NCBI RefSeq assembly: GCF_000010085.1
Contig: NC_007712.1
Span: 2,480,001-2,544,000 of the forward strand
DNA: 64,000 nt
Reading direction: 5' to 3'
From: Sodalis glossinidius str. 'morsitans'
GTDB lineage: Bacteria; Pseudomonadota; Gammaproteobacteria; Enterobacterales; Enterobacteriaceae
Part shown: in pieces, positions 29,606 to 39,799 of the stretch
Layout: every line of letters begins with the position of its first letter
Position numbering within the stretch: the first letter of the stretch is position 1
Program-made: the position numbers and the translations under genes
Notes under the pieces: generated by a model
Database searches by the model: none
Told to the model about the DNA's origin: nothing
What the model saw: the letters and a program-made list of their open reading frames with translations, nothing else

Positions 29606-31225
29606 TCAATGTTTCACCACATAGAGCGTCTGACTGTAGGACAAGTCTTCCGGGTTGGTGATGATCGGATACCCTTTCAGCCAAGGCTTAATCAGGCGGC
29701 CATTGGTGAACTGATAAATCGGCGCAATTGGGGCCTGCTCGGCAATCATGGTCTCTGCTTTATTGTAATCTTCACTCAGCCGCTGCGGCTGCGTTTCCCG
29801 ACTGGCCTTCTGTAACAGCTTATCGTAGGCGGGATCACTAAACTTGGCGATGTTACCGCTATGGGTTGAGATCAGCAGCGATAAAAAGGTGGAAGGCTCG
29901 TTGTAATCGCCGATCCACGATGCTCGCACCACGTCAAAATTACCGGTATTGCGGCTATCGATATAGGTTTTCCATTCCTGATTGACCAATTTGACATTGA
30001 CGCCCAGAGTTTTTTTCCACATCGACGCCACGGCAATAGCGATCTTCTGATTACTTTCCGACGTGTTGTACAGCAGGGTAAGGGTCAACGGTTTATTCGG
30101 TCCGTAACCGGCGGCCTGCATCAGGGCCCGCGCCTGGGCATCCAGCTCTTGCTGGCTATGCTGCTGCAAATAACTAGCCGCGGGCGTGAAGCCGACCGTT
30201 ACGTCAGGGGTAAAATGCCAGGCCGGTTTTTCGCCAGAGCCGACCACTTTGCCGGCGATGATCCGCCGGTCAATAGCGTAGGACAGCGCTTTGCGCACCC
30301 GTACGTCTTGAGTGGGCCCCCGCCGGATATTGAAGGCATAATAATAGGTCCCCAGCTGGTCCGGCGTGTATACCTGATCGGGGATCTGTTGCAATAACTG
30401 CCGGTAACGGTCTTTGGGAAACGATTCGGTAATGTCTATATCGTTGGCCATATAGCGGTTAAGCGCGGCAGATTCGGCGCTTATCGGCACGAAGGTGACC
30501 TGCGTCAGCACTGTATGCTTATGATCCCAATAATGAGGATTTGGGGTAAGGACCAGTTTCTCATTAACCACCCGCTGACTGAGAACAAACGCGCCGTTGC
30601 CAACCAGATTACCGACGCGTGTCCATTCCTGACCGAAGCGTTCCACCGTGGCGCGGTTCACCGGGAACAGGCTGAAATTAGCGGTCAAGCTGACGAAATA
30701 CGGCACCGGTTTATCCAGCGCCACTTTCAGCGTGTAATCGTCCGGCGCGCTAACGCCCAATTGCTCAGCGGGCACCTTGCTGGCGATAATATCAGCGGCA
30801 TTTTTCAGACCCGTGAGCTCGGCAAACCAGGAAAAGGTGGAATGATTGGCGGGGTCAACGAGCCGGCGCCAGCTGTAAACAAAATCCTGCGCCGTTACCG
30901 GCTGCCCATTCGACCAACGCGCGTCACGCCGCAGGTGAAACACAAAACTCTGGTTGTCGCTGGTCTGCCAGCTCAGCGCCACACCGGGAATTGTCTTACC
31001 CGTGGCGTCCTGATTGACCAGCCCTTCAAACAGATCGCGATCAACCTGCGCCTCAACCAAACCGACGGCTTTAATCGGATCCAGTGAGGAAGGCTCGTCT
31101 TTAATATGGCGTACAACATGTTGTACTTCCGCCAGCACAGTACCGGGGGGTATCGTGGCGGCGTGCGGGGTGCCGCTAACAGCGGCGAGCAGGAAGGCGC
31201 AAACTGCAAACGGAAAACGCGGCAT
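29606..31225 (-). CDS. mppA: Murein tripeptide/oligopeptide-binding protein MppA
   Basis: 539 aa, intact, with AAGGA upstream. Signal peptide MPRFPFAVCAFLLAAVSGTP followed by HAA. SBP_bac_5 family features include RHIKDEPSSLDPIKAVGLVE, LFEGLVNQD and SFVFHLRRDARWSNGQPVTA. The C-terminal part has GNFDVVRASWIGDYNEPSTF and ends LSYSQTLYVVKH. Sequence and gene order (next to mpaA and ycjG) identify MppA rather than OppA. It captures periplasmic murein tripeptide and delivers it to the Opp permease. The two enzymes that break the tripeptide down are both pseudogenes just downstream. Confidence 0.93.
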   Translation of the reverse strand: MPRFPFAVCAFLLAAVSGTPHAATIPPGTVLAEVQHVVRHIKDEPSSLDPIKAVGLVEAQVDRDLFEGLVNQDATGKTIPGVALSWQTSDNQSFVFHLRRDARWSNGQPVTAQDFVYSWRRLVDPANHSTFSWFAELTGLKNAADIIASKVPAEQLGVSAPDDYTLKVALDKPVPYFVSLTANFSLFPVNRATVERFGQEWTRVGNLVGNGAFVLSQRVVNEKLVLTPNPHYWDHKHTVLTQVTFVPISAESAALNRYMANDIDITESFPKDRYRQLLQQIPDQVYTPDQLGTYYYAFNIRRGPTQDVRVRKALSYAIDRRIIAGKVVGSGEKPAWHFTPDVTVGFTPAASYLQQHSQQELDAQARALMQAAGYGPNKPLTLTLLYNTSESNQKIAIAVASMWKKTLGVNVKLVNQEWKTYIDSRNTGNFDVVRASWIGDYNEPSTFLSLLISTHSGNIAKFSDPAYDKLLQKASRETQPQRLSEDYNKAETMIAEQAPIAPIYQFTNGRLIKPWLKGYPIITNPEDLSYSQTLYVVKH

Positions 31226-31406
31226 AAAGTGTTCCTTAGCGCTATGGCCGATTCCGGGCTAACCCCATCGGCGTTCGGGCAAAATACCCTGCGGAAACTA
31301 ACACTGCGGGACATTTTTCGGTAAAGTGTTCGCTGTTAATATAACTGATTATTTTCTGGCGGGAAACAGTATGCAATCCTTTCGGCCCCTATCCTAGCGC
31401 GGCGCC

Positions 31407-32090
31407 TTGCCATCGTTGGGACAATCTTATGGCACATCAGTGCTGGGCGCGCCGTTGCTTTATCACCCTGCGACGCTTCCGGCGGCAGCCTGCGGGCTTA
31501 TCATCGCCGGCACGCACGGCGATGATACCGCAAGCGTGACCGCTCTCTCCTGTGCCCTGCGCACGATTGATCCCGGCGCGCTGCGCCATCATCTCATACT
31601 GGCCGTGAATCCGGACGGCTGCCGTTTCGGCCTGCGCGCCAACGCCCGCGGGGTGGATCTCAACCGCAATTTTCCGGCGGCGGAGCGGCGAGACGGTGCA
31701 TCGTTGGAACAGCGCGGCGGAGGCACGGAATGTGGCGCTCGCAACCGGCGATAAAGCGAGCTCTGAGCCAGAAACGCAGGCGTTGTGCCAACTGATTGAC
31801 GAACTGCGTCTCGCCTGGATCGTCAGTTTTCACGAACCGCTGGCCTGTATCGAGCAGGCGCCGGCGTCGCCCCGCTGGCGCACCATTTGGCGCAGACGTC
31901 CCACCTGCCTCTGGTAGCGAGCGTAGGATACCCGACGCCAGGATCGTTAGGCAGTTGGTGCAGCGATCGCGGGCTGCCGTGCATTACCGTCGATTACTGG
32001 TCATTTCAGCCAATGCGGCTACCCTTGATTATCTTGATGCAATGGTGGCACTATTAACCTATACCGCCGCAGCGCTAAGCGCGCGCCCGC
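31407..32090 (+). pseudogene. mpaA: mpaA murein tripeptide amidase A pseudogene
   Basis: The first frame has YGTSVLGAPLLYHPATL, then the metallocarboxypeptidase motif LIIAGTHGDDTASVTALSCA, and RGVDLNRNFPAA. A frameshift near 31690 continues as HRWNSAAEARNVALATGDKA then PETQALCQLIDELRLAWIVS with FHEPLACIE. Another shift gives LPLVASVGYPTPGSLGSWCS. The proper ATG start is also gone (TTG at 31407). The end overlaps the 3' end of the convergent ycjG remnant. Confidence 0.92.
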
Positions 32091-32874
32091 TGCGCCAGCA
32101 GGAGCGCCTCGGTGAGGCCACCGGTTTTGTCCAGCTTGATATTAATCATTTCATAACTGCCCTGCAGCAGGGCCAATTGGCCGCGCGTATGGCAACTTTC
32201 ATCGGCGCAGATGGGTAGAGGATGGATAAAATGTTGCAGCGCCGCGTCATGTTCCGCGGGCAGCGGTTGCTCCAGCAGCGCCACCCCCAAATCCGCGAGC
32301 AACTGGCAGCGCGTCGCCAACCCTTCCGGCTGCCAGGACTCATTGGATTCCACAATCAACGTGGCTTGCGGCACCGCCGCACGAATGGCCACCATGCATT
32401 CGGTTAATAGATGGTCGTCCAGTTTGACCTTGAGTAAACGCGCTCCCTGCTCCCAGCAGCGTCGCGCAGCCTCCGCCATCGTCTTGGTTCATCAATACCC
32501 AGGGTCTGCGCCATGGCAATCCGCGTCGGCAGCGCGACGCCCGCATATTCCGCCAACGTTTGCCCGGCGGCCTGCCGCTCCAGGTCCCATAGCGCGCTGT
32601 CGATGGCGTTGCGGGCAGCACCGGCGGGCAGCAATTGCAGCAAGACGTCCCGACTTACCCCCTGCTCAATACCGTGCAGAACACTGTTAATCTGGCAGAT
32701 GACGTAGGCCTCGGTTTCACCATAGCGCGGATAGGGGGTACATTCGCCGATACCGTGCAGCCCGTCCTGCTCGATGTCCACCACTACCACCCGAGCTTCA
32801 GTACTCTCTCCGAGCGCGATGACGAACGGCGTTCGCAGCGGCCAGGCCTGCGGATAAAAACGCATTACTCTCAT
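32075..32874 (-). pseudogene. ycjG: ycjG L-Ala-D/L-Glu epimerase pseudogene
   Basis: It starts MRVMRFYPQAWPLRTPFVIA at ATG 32874 behind GAGGA. Enolase-superfamily features include EARVVVVDIEQDGLHGIGEC and LPAGAARNAIDSALWDLERQ. A frameshift near 32440-32480 leads to GARLLKVKLDDHLLTECMVA, IVESNESWQPEGLATRCQLL and ICADESCHTRGQLALLQGSY. The frame ends after DKTGGLTEALLLAQRARA, so the last quarter with the closing barrel strands is deleted. The KVK and ESN/DES residues of the active site are visible but split by the shift. Confidence 0.92.
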
Positions 32875-33022
32875 CGGGCATCCTCGGATCAATCAGCGTT
32901 AAATCAAAAGTATAGCGGTAATAGGACGCCTTTCGGCAGCAAAGAGAAGAAATTTCGTATTTCGGGGTAATTAAGCTTATTCTGTTAATGACTTGTACAC
33001 TTCACCAAAAAGGATGCGATTC

Positions 33023-33529
33023 ATGTCTCAGACTATCACCTTGAAAGGGCAACCTGTCACCGTAGCCGGGACGTTTTTAACGCTGGGAACCAAGGCCCCG
33101 GATTTTTTACTGGTCGGCACCAATTTGTCCGATGTCACCTTGAAAAGTTTTAGTGGTAAACGCAAGGTTCTCAATATCTTCCCCAGCGTCGATACCGGTA
33201 CCTGCGCCACCTCCGTGCGTAAATTCAATCAGCTGGCAGGCCAGCTCGACAATACCCTAGTGCTCTGTATTTCGGCCGACCTGCCGTTTGCACAAAAACG
33301 CTTCTGCGGCGCTGAAGGGTTGGAAAAAGTCGTCGCCCTTTCCACCCTGCGCGATCCGCAATTCCGGCAGCATTATGGCGTCGCCATTGACGCAGGCCCG
33401 ATGAAAGGCCTGGCGGCACGCGCGGTGGTTGTGCTGGATGAACACGACACCGTCATTTACAGCCAACGGGTCAGCGAGATAGCCTCAGAGCCGGATTATG
33501 ATGCCGCGCTCGCCGCGCTGCAGGCCTGA
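33023..33529 (+). CDS. tpx: Thiol peroxidase Tpx
   Basis: 168 aa, full length. The start at 33023 is supported by AAGGAT; the longer frame from 32993 is rejected. Peroxidatic Cys61 lies in FPSVDTGTCATSVRKFN and resolving Cys95 in LPFAQKRFCGAEG. The periplasmic/cytosolic 2-Cys atypical peroxiredoxin reduces alkyl hydroperoxides via thioredoxin. Convergent to tyrR as in E. coli. Intact; it may matter more where other defences are lost. Confidence 0.97.
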   Translation: MSQTITLKGQPVTVAGTFLTLGTKAPDFLLVGTNLSDVTLKSFSGKRKVLNIFPSVDTGTCATSVRKFNQLAGQLDNTLVLCISADLPFAQKRFCGAEGLEKVVALSTLRDPQFRQHYGVAIDAGPMKGLAARAVVVLDEHDTVIYSQRVSEIASEPDYDAALAALQA

Positions 33530-33602
33530 GCCCAAAACGCCGCTTTCGTCAAAGTAAGCTGGCCGGCGGCGGCGCTGCCGGCTGAACGGCGACGCCAGCA
33601 GG

Positions 33603-35174
33603 TTAGACCGTGGTGTCATCATCCGTTTTTTTACCGTTTAAACCGTATTCACGTAATTTATTGGCAATGGCGGTATGGGAAACCCCCAGCCGTTTCGCCA
33701 ATTTACGGGTACTGGGATAGGCACGGTAAAGGCGCGTTAGCACCGAACGCTCGAACCGTTTGCTGATGTCATCAAGCGAGCCGTCAAGCAAGTCATCCGT
33801 CAGCGGCAGCGCCTGGCCAAAGTCGGGTAAATCGATGTCCACAGCGCTCAATGCCGGCCCTTCACGCTGGGCCATTGCCCGGTACAGAGCATTTTTCAGC
33901 TGCCGTACGTTACCCGGCCAGGGGTAACGCGTTAATTTGGCGGCCAGATCCGGCGCCAATTGTGGTCGGGTAACGCCTTGCTCGTCGCAGAAGCGGGCAA
34001 CAAACAGCGACGTTAACGGCATGATATCTTCGGGGCGATCGCGCAACGGCGGGATTGCCAGGGTAAGTACGTTCAGACGATAATACAGATCCTCGCGAAA
34101 ATGGCCGTCCCGCACCAGTTCCAGCAAATTCTTCTGTGTGGCGCAGATGACCCGTACGTCGACGTGCATCTCTTTGTCTTCCCCAACCCGCCGGAACGTG
34201 CCGTCATTGAGAAAGCGGAGTAATTTATTTTGCATACGCGGGGACATTTCCGCGATTTCGTCCAGCAACACCGACCCGCCGTCCGCCTGTTCAAAAAAGC
34301 CTTTTTTACTCTCAAGCGCGTTGGGATAAGCGCCCGCGGCGTGGCCAAACAGTTCGCTTTCGGCCACTTCGTCGGGCAAGGCGGCGCAATTGAGCGCCAA
34401 AAAGGGCTGACGTCCACGGGCGCTGCGCAGATGGCAGGCGTGCGACAGAAGATCTTTACCGGTACCGGTCTCGCCGATAATCAGCAGCGGTGCGTCGAGC
34501 ATCGCCAACTTGCGGGCATTGTTGATGACCTGGCGCATACGCTCGCTGCTCGCCAGCAGATGGCTGAACGCGTTGTCGTCGTTGACCGAATGGTCTTTCA
34601 ATTGCCGGTCCATGCACAATGCCGATTTCAACATCACGACCCCTCCGACGGTGGCGGTATGACCATCGTCCCCGGGCAGTTGTACGGGCGTGATATCCAG
34701 CAGGAAATCCTGGCCTTGAATCACCACCCGTTCAGCGGCCGGCTGCGGCAGGGCATCTTCCAGCCAGCGATTGAAATCAAACCCGCCGACCAGCGCCGAC
34801 AAAGATTGGCCGAGTAATTTCTCCCCGCTGGCATTAAACAGCAGAGCGGCCGCCGGATTGGATAACGCGATCCGGCCTTTCAGGTCGATGGACAACACGG
34901 CTTCCGGCATGGCGGACAGTATTGCCTGCATGGCGCGGGAGTCGCGTTCGGTGGGCATAAAAGCCACGGTCCGCACATCGGTAACGCCCTCTATGCGGCG
35001 AATTTCCGCCATAAGCGAACGAAAAAGATCAAATTCCAGCGGCGTACAATTAAGATAAACACGGCCGGTGGGGGTAATTTCGATGCCGCGTAAGTCGATT
35101 GAGCGGGAGACCAACAAATCCAATAACTCCCGCACCAGACCCAAACGGTCCTGACAAACTACTTCCAAACGCAT
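33603..35174 (-). CDS. tyrR: Transcriptional regulator TyrR
   Basis: 523 aa, against 513 in E. coli, in one frame. The N-terminal ACT domain starts MRLEVVCQDRLGLVRELLDL. A PAS domain lies at about 80-130. The AAA+ domain carries Walker A GETGTGKD at 234-241 and LLDEIAEMSPRMQNKLLRFL. In place of GAFTGA it has GAYPNA (281-286), as expected for TyrR, which works with sigma-70 rather than sigma-54. The C-terminal helix-turn-helix is STRKLAKRLGVSHTAIANKL. It represses or activates aromatic amino acid biosynthesis and transport genes. It appears functional while its neighbours ycjF and ycjX decay. Confidence 0.96.
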   Translation of the reverse strand: MRLEVVCQDRLGLVRELLDLLVSRSIDLRGIEITPTGRVYLNCTPLEFDLFRSLMAEIRRIEGVTDVRTVAFMPTERDSRAMQAILSAMPEAVLSIDLKGRIALSNPAAALLFNASGEKLLGQSLSALVGGFDFNRWLEDALPQPAAERVVIQGQDFLLDITPVQLPGDDGHTATVGGVVMLKSALCMDRQLKDHSVNDDNAFSHLLASSERMRQVINNARKLAMLDAPLLIIGETGTGKDLLSHACHLRSARGRQPFLALNCAALPDEVAESELFGHAAGAYPNALESKKGFFEQADGGSVLLDEIAEMSPRMQNKLLRFLNDGTFRRVGEDKEMHVDVRVICATQKNLLELVRDGHFREDLYYRLNVLTLAIPPLRDRPEDIMPLTSLFVARFCDEQGVTRPQLAPDLAAKLTRYPWPGNVRQLKNALYRAMAQREGPALSAVDIDLPDFGQALPLTDDLLDGSLDDISKRFERSVLTRLYRAYPSTRKLAKRLGVSHTAIANKLREYGLNGKKTDDDTTV

Positions 35175-35287
35175 GTATTGCCTCGCTCAAGCGATCAGGG
35201 TATCTGGGGCATATCATACTGGCCATTGCACCGCGGTTGAAGCTGTCTGTCACAAAAAGTTGACAGTATGGACAGTAAAGCGTCCAT

Positions 35288-36348
35288 TCAACTCCAGCAG
35301 GTGGACCGACGCTTGTCCAGCGCCATTTTCAACTGACCCAATAATTCGCGTCGGAACTAGCCCAGGCGGGGTTTTTCCCCCGGCAGCCATGGCAGAGGCC
35401 GGCACAGCTCCATCGCCTTCAGTCCCAGCCGGGCCGTCAACAGCCCCGCCCCATCCCCTGCGCAGCGCGAGCGGACAGGCGAGCCGTCAGGTCTTGGGAT
35501 ACCAAGTCCATGCCGATTTCCCGTACCCATTCGCTGATACCGGCAAAGGCAATATTGACTAGCACCATACGGAACAGGCGGATGCGGCTAAAGTAGCCCA
35601 GATCAATGCCGTACAGCGCGGCAATGCGGTTAACCAAGCGGAAATTACGCCAGGCGATAAAGCTCATATCCACCAGCGCCAGCGGGCTCACGGCCACCAG
35701 CAGCGTCGATTCCGCCTCAAACCGGCTGATGGTGAATCGTACCTGGCGGTCAACAACCGGCTGTACAATTCTGGCATACAGCGCCAGGACTTCCCGGTCG
35801 CTTTGGCTATCATGCAACGCGGCCTGCCAGCGCTGTAGCGCGGGATGGTCGGCGCCGATTCCCGCCTGGGCGGCAAGCTGCTGGCAAAACGCCCGCCCCT
35901 CGCCCAAGGCATGGCTTTTCAGCAAGTCGGCCGCCCGATCGCGCTGCGCCACCCTCTCGCGCAACCGGTAGAGCCGGCGCCATTCACTACCTATCGCGCC
36001 GACGCCCGCCAGTACGAAGATGCCCCCCGCCGTCAGCGCGCCCAGGCTGAACCATTGCTGGTGTTGCCAGGCGCTGACGAAGGCGCCGATGCCTTGCGCA
36101 ACGCTACTCAGTAGCAACAGACCTGCGCCCGCCACCACCATTCGCCGCCACAGGCTGCGTTTCGGCGTCAAGGCATAGGTAATCAGCGCTTCCGGCTTGC
36201 CACTGTCGTCCTCTTGTGCCTCCGTCGGCTGCGGTATAAACGCTTCGCCGACGTCATCGGTAAAGTGCCTGGCGGCGCGCAGGGGCGGCTCGGCAGGCAT
36301 ATCCAATGCCGAGTCGAAATCGATACGCGGTCGGATAGGATCGGTCAT
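35288..36348 (-). pseudogene. ycjF: ycjF inner-membrane protein (DUF697) pseudogene
   Basis: The frame from MTDPIRPRIDFDSALDMPAE runs 303 residues through two N-terminal membrane helices (VVAGAGLLLLSSVAQGIGAF, LTAGGIFVLAGVGAI) and stops at GMGRGC. A one-base slip in the G-rich GGGATGGGGCGGGGCTG tract recovers GLLTARLGLKAMELCRPLPW. A TAG follows (PRLG-stop-FRRELLGQLK). The intact homologue is about 353 aa. One indel and one nonsense codon affect only the last 50 residues, so a truncated product could still form. Co-transcribed with ycjX (4-base overlap). Confidence 0.88.
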
Positions 36349-37720
36349 CGCAATTTATCCCCCAGCAAGAATTCGATGACCGCATCGATGCGAATATGCG
36401 GCAACGGCGCGTCAGTTTCCCGCGCCTGAGGACGAAAGGCCTCGAACTGAAAGCGCTGCCGTTGCCAAAAAGCGGGGCCTGGCAGACGTGCCAGCACTTC
36501 GCCCGGATAAAATGTCAGCGGCGCGCCATCCTCCAGCCGGTCCCCTTTGAGTGCCTGCAGGCTTTGCCCCTGGTGCATCACCACGCCATTGAGAGTGGAC
36601 TGAATTGCCGCCACCCTCGCAATCCATACTGATGCCCTCAAAGGCGGCATTCTGCCAGGAGTCTTTCACCAACTGCTGTAATAGCGCTACCAGATTAGCG
36701 TGCTGATCCGCGGTGACATGATCCGCTTTGCTCGCGGCAAACATCAGCTTATCAATACAGGGGGAAAACAGGCGGCGATACAGGCTGCGCTTGCAGTAAT
36801 GAAAGCTGCGCATTAACTGCGTCAATGCCAGGCGCATATCGTTGAAAGCGTCGGGGCCGTGATTAAGCGCCGCCAGGCAATCTACCAGCACGATTTGCCG
36901 GTCGAAGCCGCTGAAATGCTGTTTGTAAAAGCCTTTCACGACCTGTTGGCAATAGTAGCGATAGCGTTCGCGCAACATCCCGATGTTGCTGCGTTTATCG
37001 GCCTGGGCCAGCTGCCCTTCCTCCCTGTCCTCGCGTTGCGGCCAGGGGAAAAACTGCAGCGCCGGAGCGCCGGCCATCTCGCCGGGGAGCACAAAACGGC
37101 CCGGTTGGATAAAATGCAGCCCAGCGGCTTTAGCGCGCATCAGATAGTCGGTGTAGTCCTGGGCGATGGCCGCCAACACCCGCTCGTCGGCCGGCGCAGC
37201 GTGAAAGCCACGGCGCAGCCCAGGTTGCCCGCTCCTCCTGTAGCAAAACTAACATTTGCCGCGACCAGCTAAGATAATCCTGCTCCAGCATAGGCAAGTC
37301 CAGCAGCCATTCTCCAGGATAATCGACAATTTCCAGATACAGCGTACCAGTGTCTTTAATGTGCCGCCACAACGCATCCCGCGAACGATAGCGAAGCGCC
37401 AGCCGCATTTCACTGACGCCGCGGGTCGGCACTGGCCAGGCGGGGGCGAGCCGCTCAGCACGGCGATACCTTCATCATACGTAAAGTGCGATAACCCCAG
37501 GTTACGCTGCGGCACTCGCCGCACGCCTAATAACCGCGCGTCGCGGACAACGTTGAACAAGGGCAGCCGCGCACCATGGTTAGCTATGAGCAATTGATTT
37601 ACCAGCGAGGTGATAAACGCGGTTTTACCGCTGCGGCTTAAACCGGTCCCCGCCAGCCGCAGATACCGCTCCAGCCCGCGATTCACCAGCGCGTTGAGTT
37701 TCGTTTTGCAGTCTTTTCAT
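36345..37720 (-). pseudogene. ycjX: ycjX P-loop (DUF463) pseudogene
   Basis: It starts MKRLQNE at 37720, but an extra A makes the frame slip at codon 7. The P-loop region RLAGTGLSRSGKTAFITSLV and LYLEIVDYPGEWLLDLPMLE are in other frames. QPGRFVLPGEMAGAPALQFF and IVLVDCLAALNHGPDAFNDM lie in a long middle frame. The end (PLTFYPGEVLARLPG, PLPHIRIDAVIEFLLGDKLR) is in another. At least four indels. In E. coli ycjX-ycjF follow the psp operon and are induced with it. Confidence 0.93.
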
Positions 37721-38032
37721 CGGTGGTTTACCTTTACTTTTCCCTGTCTCGTGACGTCACGGCGTGCGGCTATTGTAGCGAAAACCGTAACCTCGTCCGC
37801 TTTTTTTGCCGACATTACCCGCGGGTCGCCGGCTATACGGAAAGGAATGAGCCTAGGGTGAGAGGCTGGGCAAAGGTTACGGCTAACGGCGCCGCCGTAG
37901 GCGCGACGAGCACCACCTCCCCAAAAAGGACAACCTCGCTACACACGCACAGACGTTTGCCTGCGGCGCTGCACGCCTGAGCCTTTGGCGTCCCCACGCG
38001 CGGGCCCCCTGATACGGGGCCCGCGCCGCCAG
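37721..38032. other. Intergenic region between pspD and ycjX
   Basis: 312 bp with no gene. A GC-rich inverted repeat GGGCCCC...GGGGCCC sits at about 38003-38023, near the end of the psp genes, without a T run. Confidence 0.4.
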
Positions 38033-38307
38033 TCAATGGCAGTGGGATGACTGGCCAGACGCGGCGGCACGACCGGAAACCCTCAGCGCATCACGACGTC
38101 GGATGGGAGCATTTGCTGGGGTAACGCGCGCGGAAGCGGCCGGTGTAATACGACGCGCCAAATAGTCAGCCCCCAGGGCTAACAGCGGCTGCAGCAGTAA
38201 CCCGAGCGCGAGCCGCAGCGGGCGATGCGCGCTAATAGCCGGGTGCTTAAGGCGGCGGGTATCCGGCTCAATAACGCCAATAATATGAAACGGACAAGCG
38301 CGATCAT
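38033..38307 (-). pseudogene. pspD: pspD pseudogene
   Basis: ATG at 38307 overlaps the pspC stop (ATGA). The first frame reads MIALVRFILLALLSRIPAAL STRLLAR, the membrane half. The second half (RPLRLALGLLLQPLLALGAD then YLARR) is in another frame, as compared with E. coli PspD. The shift lies near 38225. An extra tail rich in Ala/Arg follows. Confidence 0.7.
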
Positions 38308-38660
38308 AATTGACGGAGCCGGTTACGCAGGTTAAACGCCGGCGATGTGACATACCTTTCCACCCGACGCAACTGCCGTTCGCTATCGGCCAATAGCGCA
38401 TCCGCGCGATCCAATTGCTGGCCGGGTGCCAACCCTTCGTGTCCCTGATAAGCTGACGGCGGCGCGGGCTCCAGCCAAAACGCCAAAATTCCATAGGCCA
38501 GCAGCGTTAACATAAACAGGCCAAAGATCATCGACAGCACAACAATAATCCTCACCAACCGCGTCGGGACGTCGAAATAGTGGGCAATCCCGGCGCACAC
38601 CCCGCAGATCATGCCCTCATCGGGGCGGCGGTAGAGTTTTTTGCTTAAATCAACCGTTAT
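38304..38660 (-). CDS. pspC: PspC, with lost start codon
   Basis: 118 codons match PspC (119 aa in E. coli): DLSKKLYRRPDEGMICGVCA, GIAHYFDVPTRLVRIIVVLS, then a hydrophobic helix IFGLFMLTLLAYGILAFWLE, ending ERYVTSPAFNLRNRLRQL. The PspC domain itself has no lesion. However, the codon aligning with the start is ATA (38658-38660), not ATG, behind a GGAGG. A frameshift in pspB puts PspC in frame with the PspB N-terminus, so a 192-residue PspB-PspC fusion (38304-38882) is open. PspC is a membrane sensor that relieves PspA inhibition of PspF; PspA and PspF are broken here. Confidence 0.75.
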   Translation of the reverse strand: MTVDLSKKLYRRPDEGMICGVCAGIAHYFDVPTRLVRIIVVLSMIFGLFMLTLLAYGILAFWLEPAPPSAYQGHEGLAPGQQLDRADALLADSERQLRRVERYVTSPAFNLRNRLRQL

Positions 38661-38661
38661 C

Positions 38662-38882
38662 TTATTCCTGCCTCCAGTTAAGGTGTTCCGCGTCAAGAAT
38701 ATCTTCCAGCGCCTGCATGCGCTCGGCGTCGCGGGTGGCTGCATAAGCCGCTGCGTATCCTGCTGACCCAGGCGGCTTCCCTGTTGACGACGGCTGTTGT
38801 GGTGCAGCCATAACCAGACAGGCGCGACAAACAAGATAAAAATAGTCAGCGGTATGGCGAGCACGACTAGCAGGGCATCCAT
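38662..38882 (-). pseudogene. pspB: pspB with frameshift
   Basis: The N-terminus is good PspB: MDALLVVLAIPLTIFILFVA then PVWLWLHHNSRRQQ, a membrane helix followed by the cytosolic segment up to TQRLMQ. A one-base slip near 38750 moves to the pspC frame. In the original frame the rest of PspB (ATRDAERMQALEDILDAEHL NWRQE) ends at TAA 38662-38664. As read, PspB loses its coiled-coil and runs into PspC. Confidence 0.85.
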
Positions 38883-38962
38883 GATTTCTCCTTAAGTGAT
38901 CTTTACATTCCGCAGGCCGCGGCGGCGCGTAGCAACACGTTTTCAGCCCGGCGGCACAGCGT

Positions 38963-39618
38963 TCAGTCGTGATGCAGCTTATTTTTCAGCGCCGCCAATT
39001 GCGCATTGATCTCGTCTTCAGCCTTCAGCTCGGCGAATTGCTGATCAACGAATTTCTGCTTGCCGAAACCGACGCTTTCCGCTTCCATCTGATCTATCCG
39101 GCGTTCAAATTGTTCAAAGCGCGCCATGGCCTGATCCAATTTACCGCTGTCAAGCTGGCGACGAATATCGCGCGACGACGAGGCCGCCTGATGGCGAAGC
39201 GTTAGCGCCTGCTGACGGGCGCGGGTTTCGGCCAGTTTGTTTTCCAACTCGCCGATCTCATACTTCATCCGCGTCGGGTCTCTTCGATAACCCTCACGTC
39301 CTGGCGCAGCGCCGCGGCAAGTTTCACCAAACGCTGCTTTTCCATCAGCGCGGAACGCGCTAAATCTTCTTTATACTTCAACAATGCCAGTTCTGCTTTG
39401 CTCTGCCACTCTGCCTGCTGAAGGTCGGCTTGCTCGATACGGCGTAACAACTGTTTCTTTTCCGCCAGCACCTGCGCGGACGTCGTCCGAACCTCTACCA
39501 GCGTATCTTCCATTTCTTGAATCATCAGGCGTACCAGTTTTTCCAGATCCTCCGCTTTATCCAGCAGTGCATTGATGTTGGCGTTAACGATGTCGGTAAA
39601 GCGGGAAAAAATGTCCAT
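38963..39618 (-). pseudogene. pspA: pspA phage-shock protein A with frameshift
   Basis: The first 117 residues are PspA-like (MDIFSRFTDIVNANINALLD, KLVRLMIQEMEDTLVEVRTT). The frame stops at ETRRG. After a one-base shift at GACGCGGATGAAG it continues MKYEIGELENKLAETRARQQ, LDSGKLDQAMARFEQFERRI and ends LAALKNKLHHD. A few residues (AESHS) near position 195 are also missing. The homologue is 222 aa. The C-terminal part begins with ATG at 39268, so two half proteins are possible but not the ESCRT-III-like full chain. Confidence 0.88.
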
Positions 39619-39676
39619 TATGATTATCCTCTTAAGATCGGGTTAAAAGTCTGGCTAACTCACACCGTTTGACTAA

Positions 39677-39692
39677 TACATTTTTCGCGCCA
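39677..39692 (-). promoter_or_regulatory. Sigma-54 promoter of the psp operon
   Basis: On the minus strand TTGGCGCGAAAAATGTATTAG aligns with the E. coli pspA promoter (TTGGCACGCAAATTGTATTA). The -24 element reads TGGCGC and the -12 element ATGTA. The GG at -24 is kept while the -12 T(T)GC is weakened. It lies about 60 bases before the pspA ATG. Confidence 0.65.
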
Positions 39693-39763
39693 ACTCTCTG
39701 GTAAAAAATATCTAATTGATAAATATAGGATTTTAAATTTTATCTGTACTAAACTTCGGTTAT

Positions 39764-39779
39764 AGTGGTGATAACCACT
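39764..39779. promoter_or_regulatory. Inverted repeat in the pspF-pspA gap
   Basis: AGTGGT-GATA-ACCACT, a perfect 6-bp stem with 4-base loop, in the position expected for PspF enhancer sites upstream of the sigma-54 promoter and close to the pspF start. A role as a PspF upstream activating site is inferred. Confidence 0.35.
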
Positions 39780-39799
39780 AACTGTTGGCGAAATTTGCT

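Noticed and set aside
37256..37597. Plus-strand frame of 113 aa inside ycjX
   Set aside because: Antisense shadow of the ycjX pseudogene, whose P-loop and later blocks are on the minus strand.
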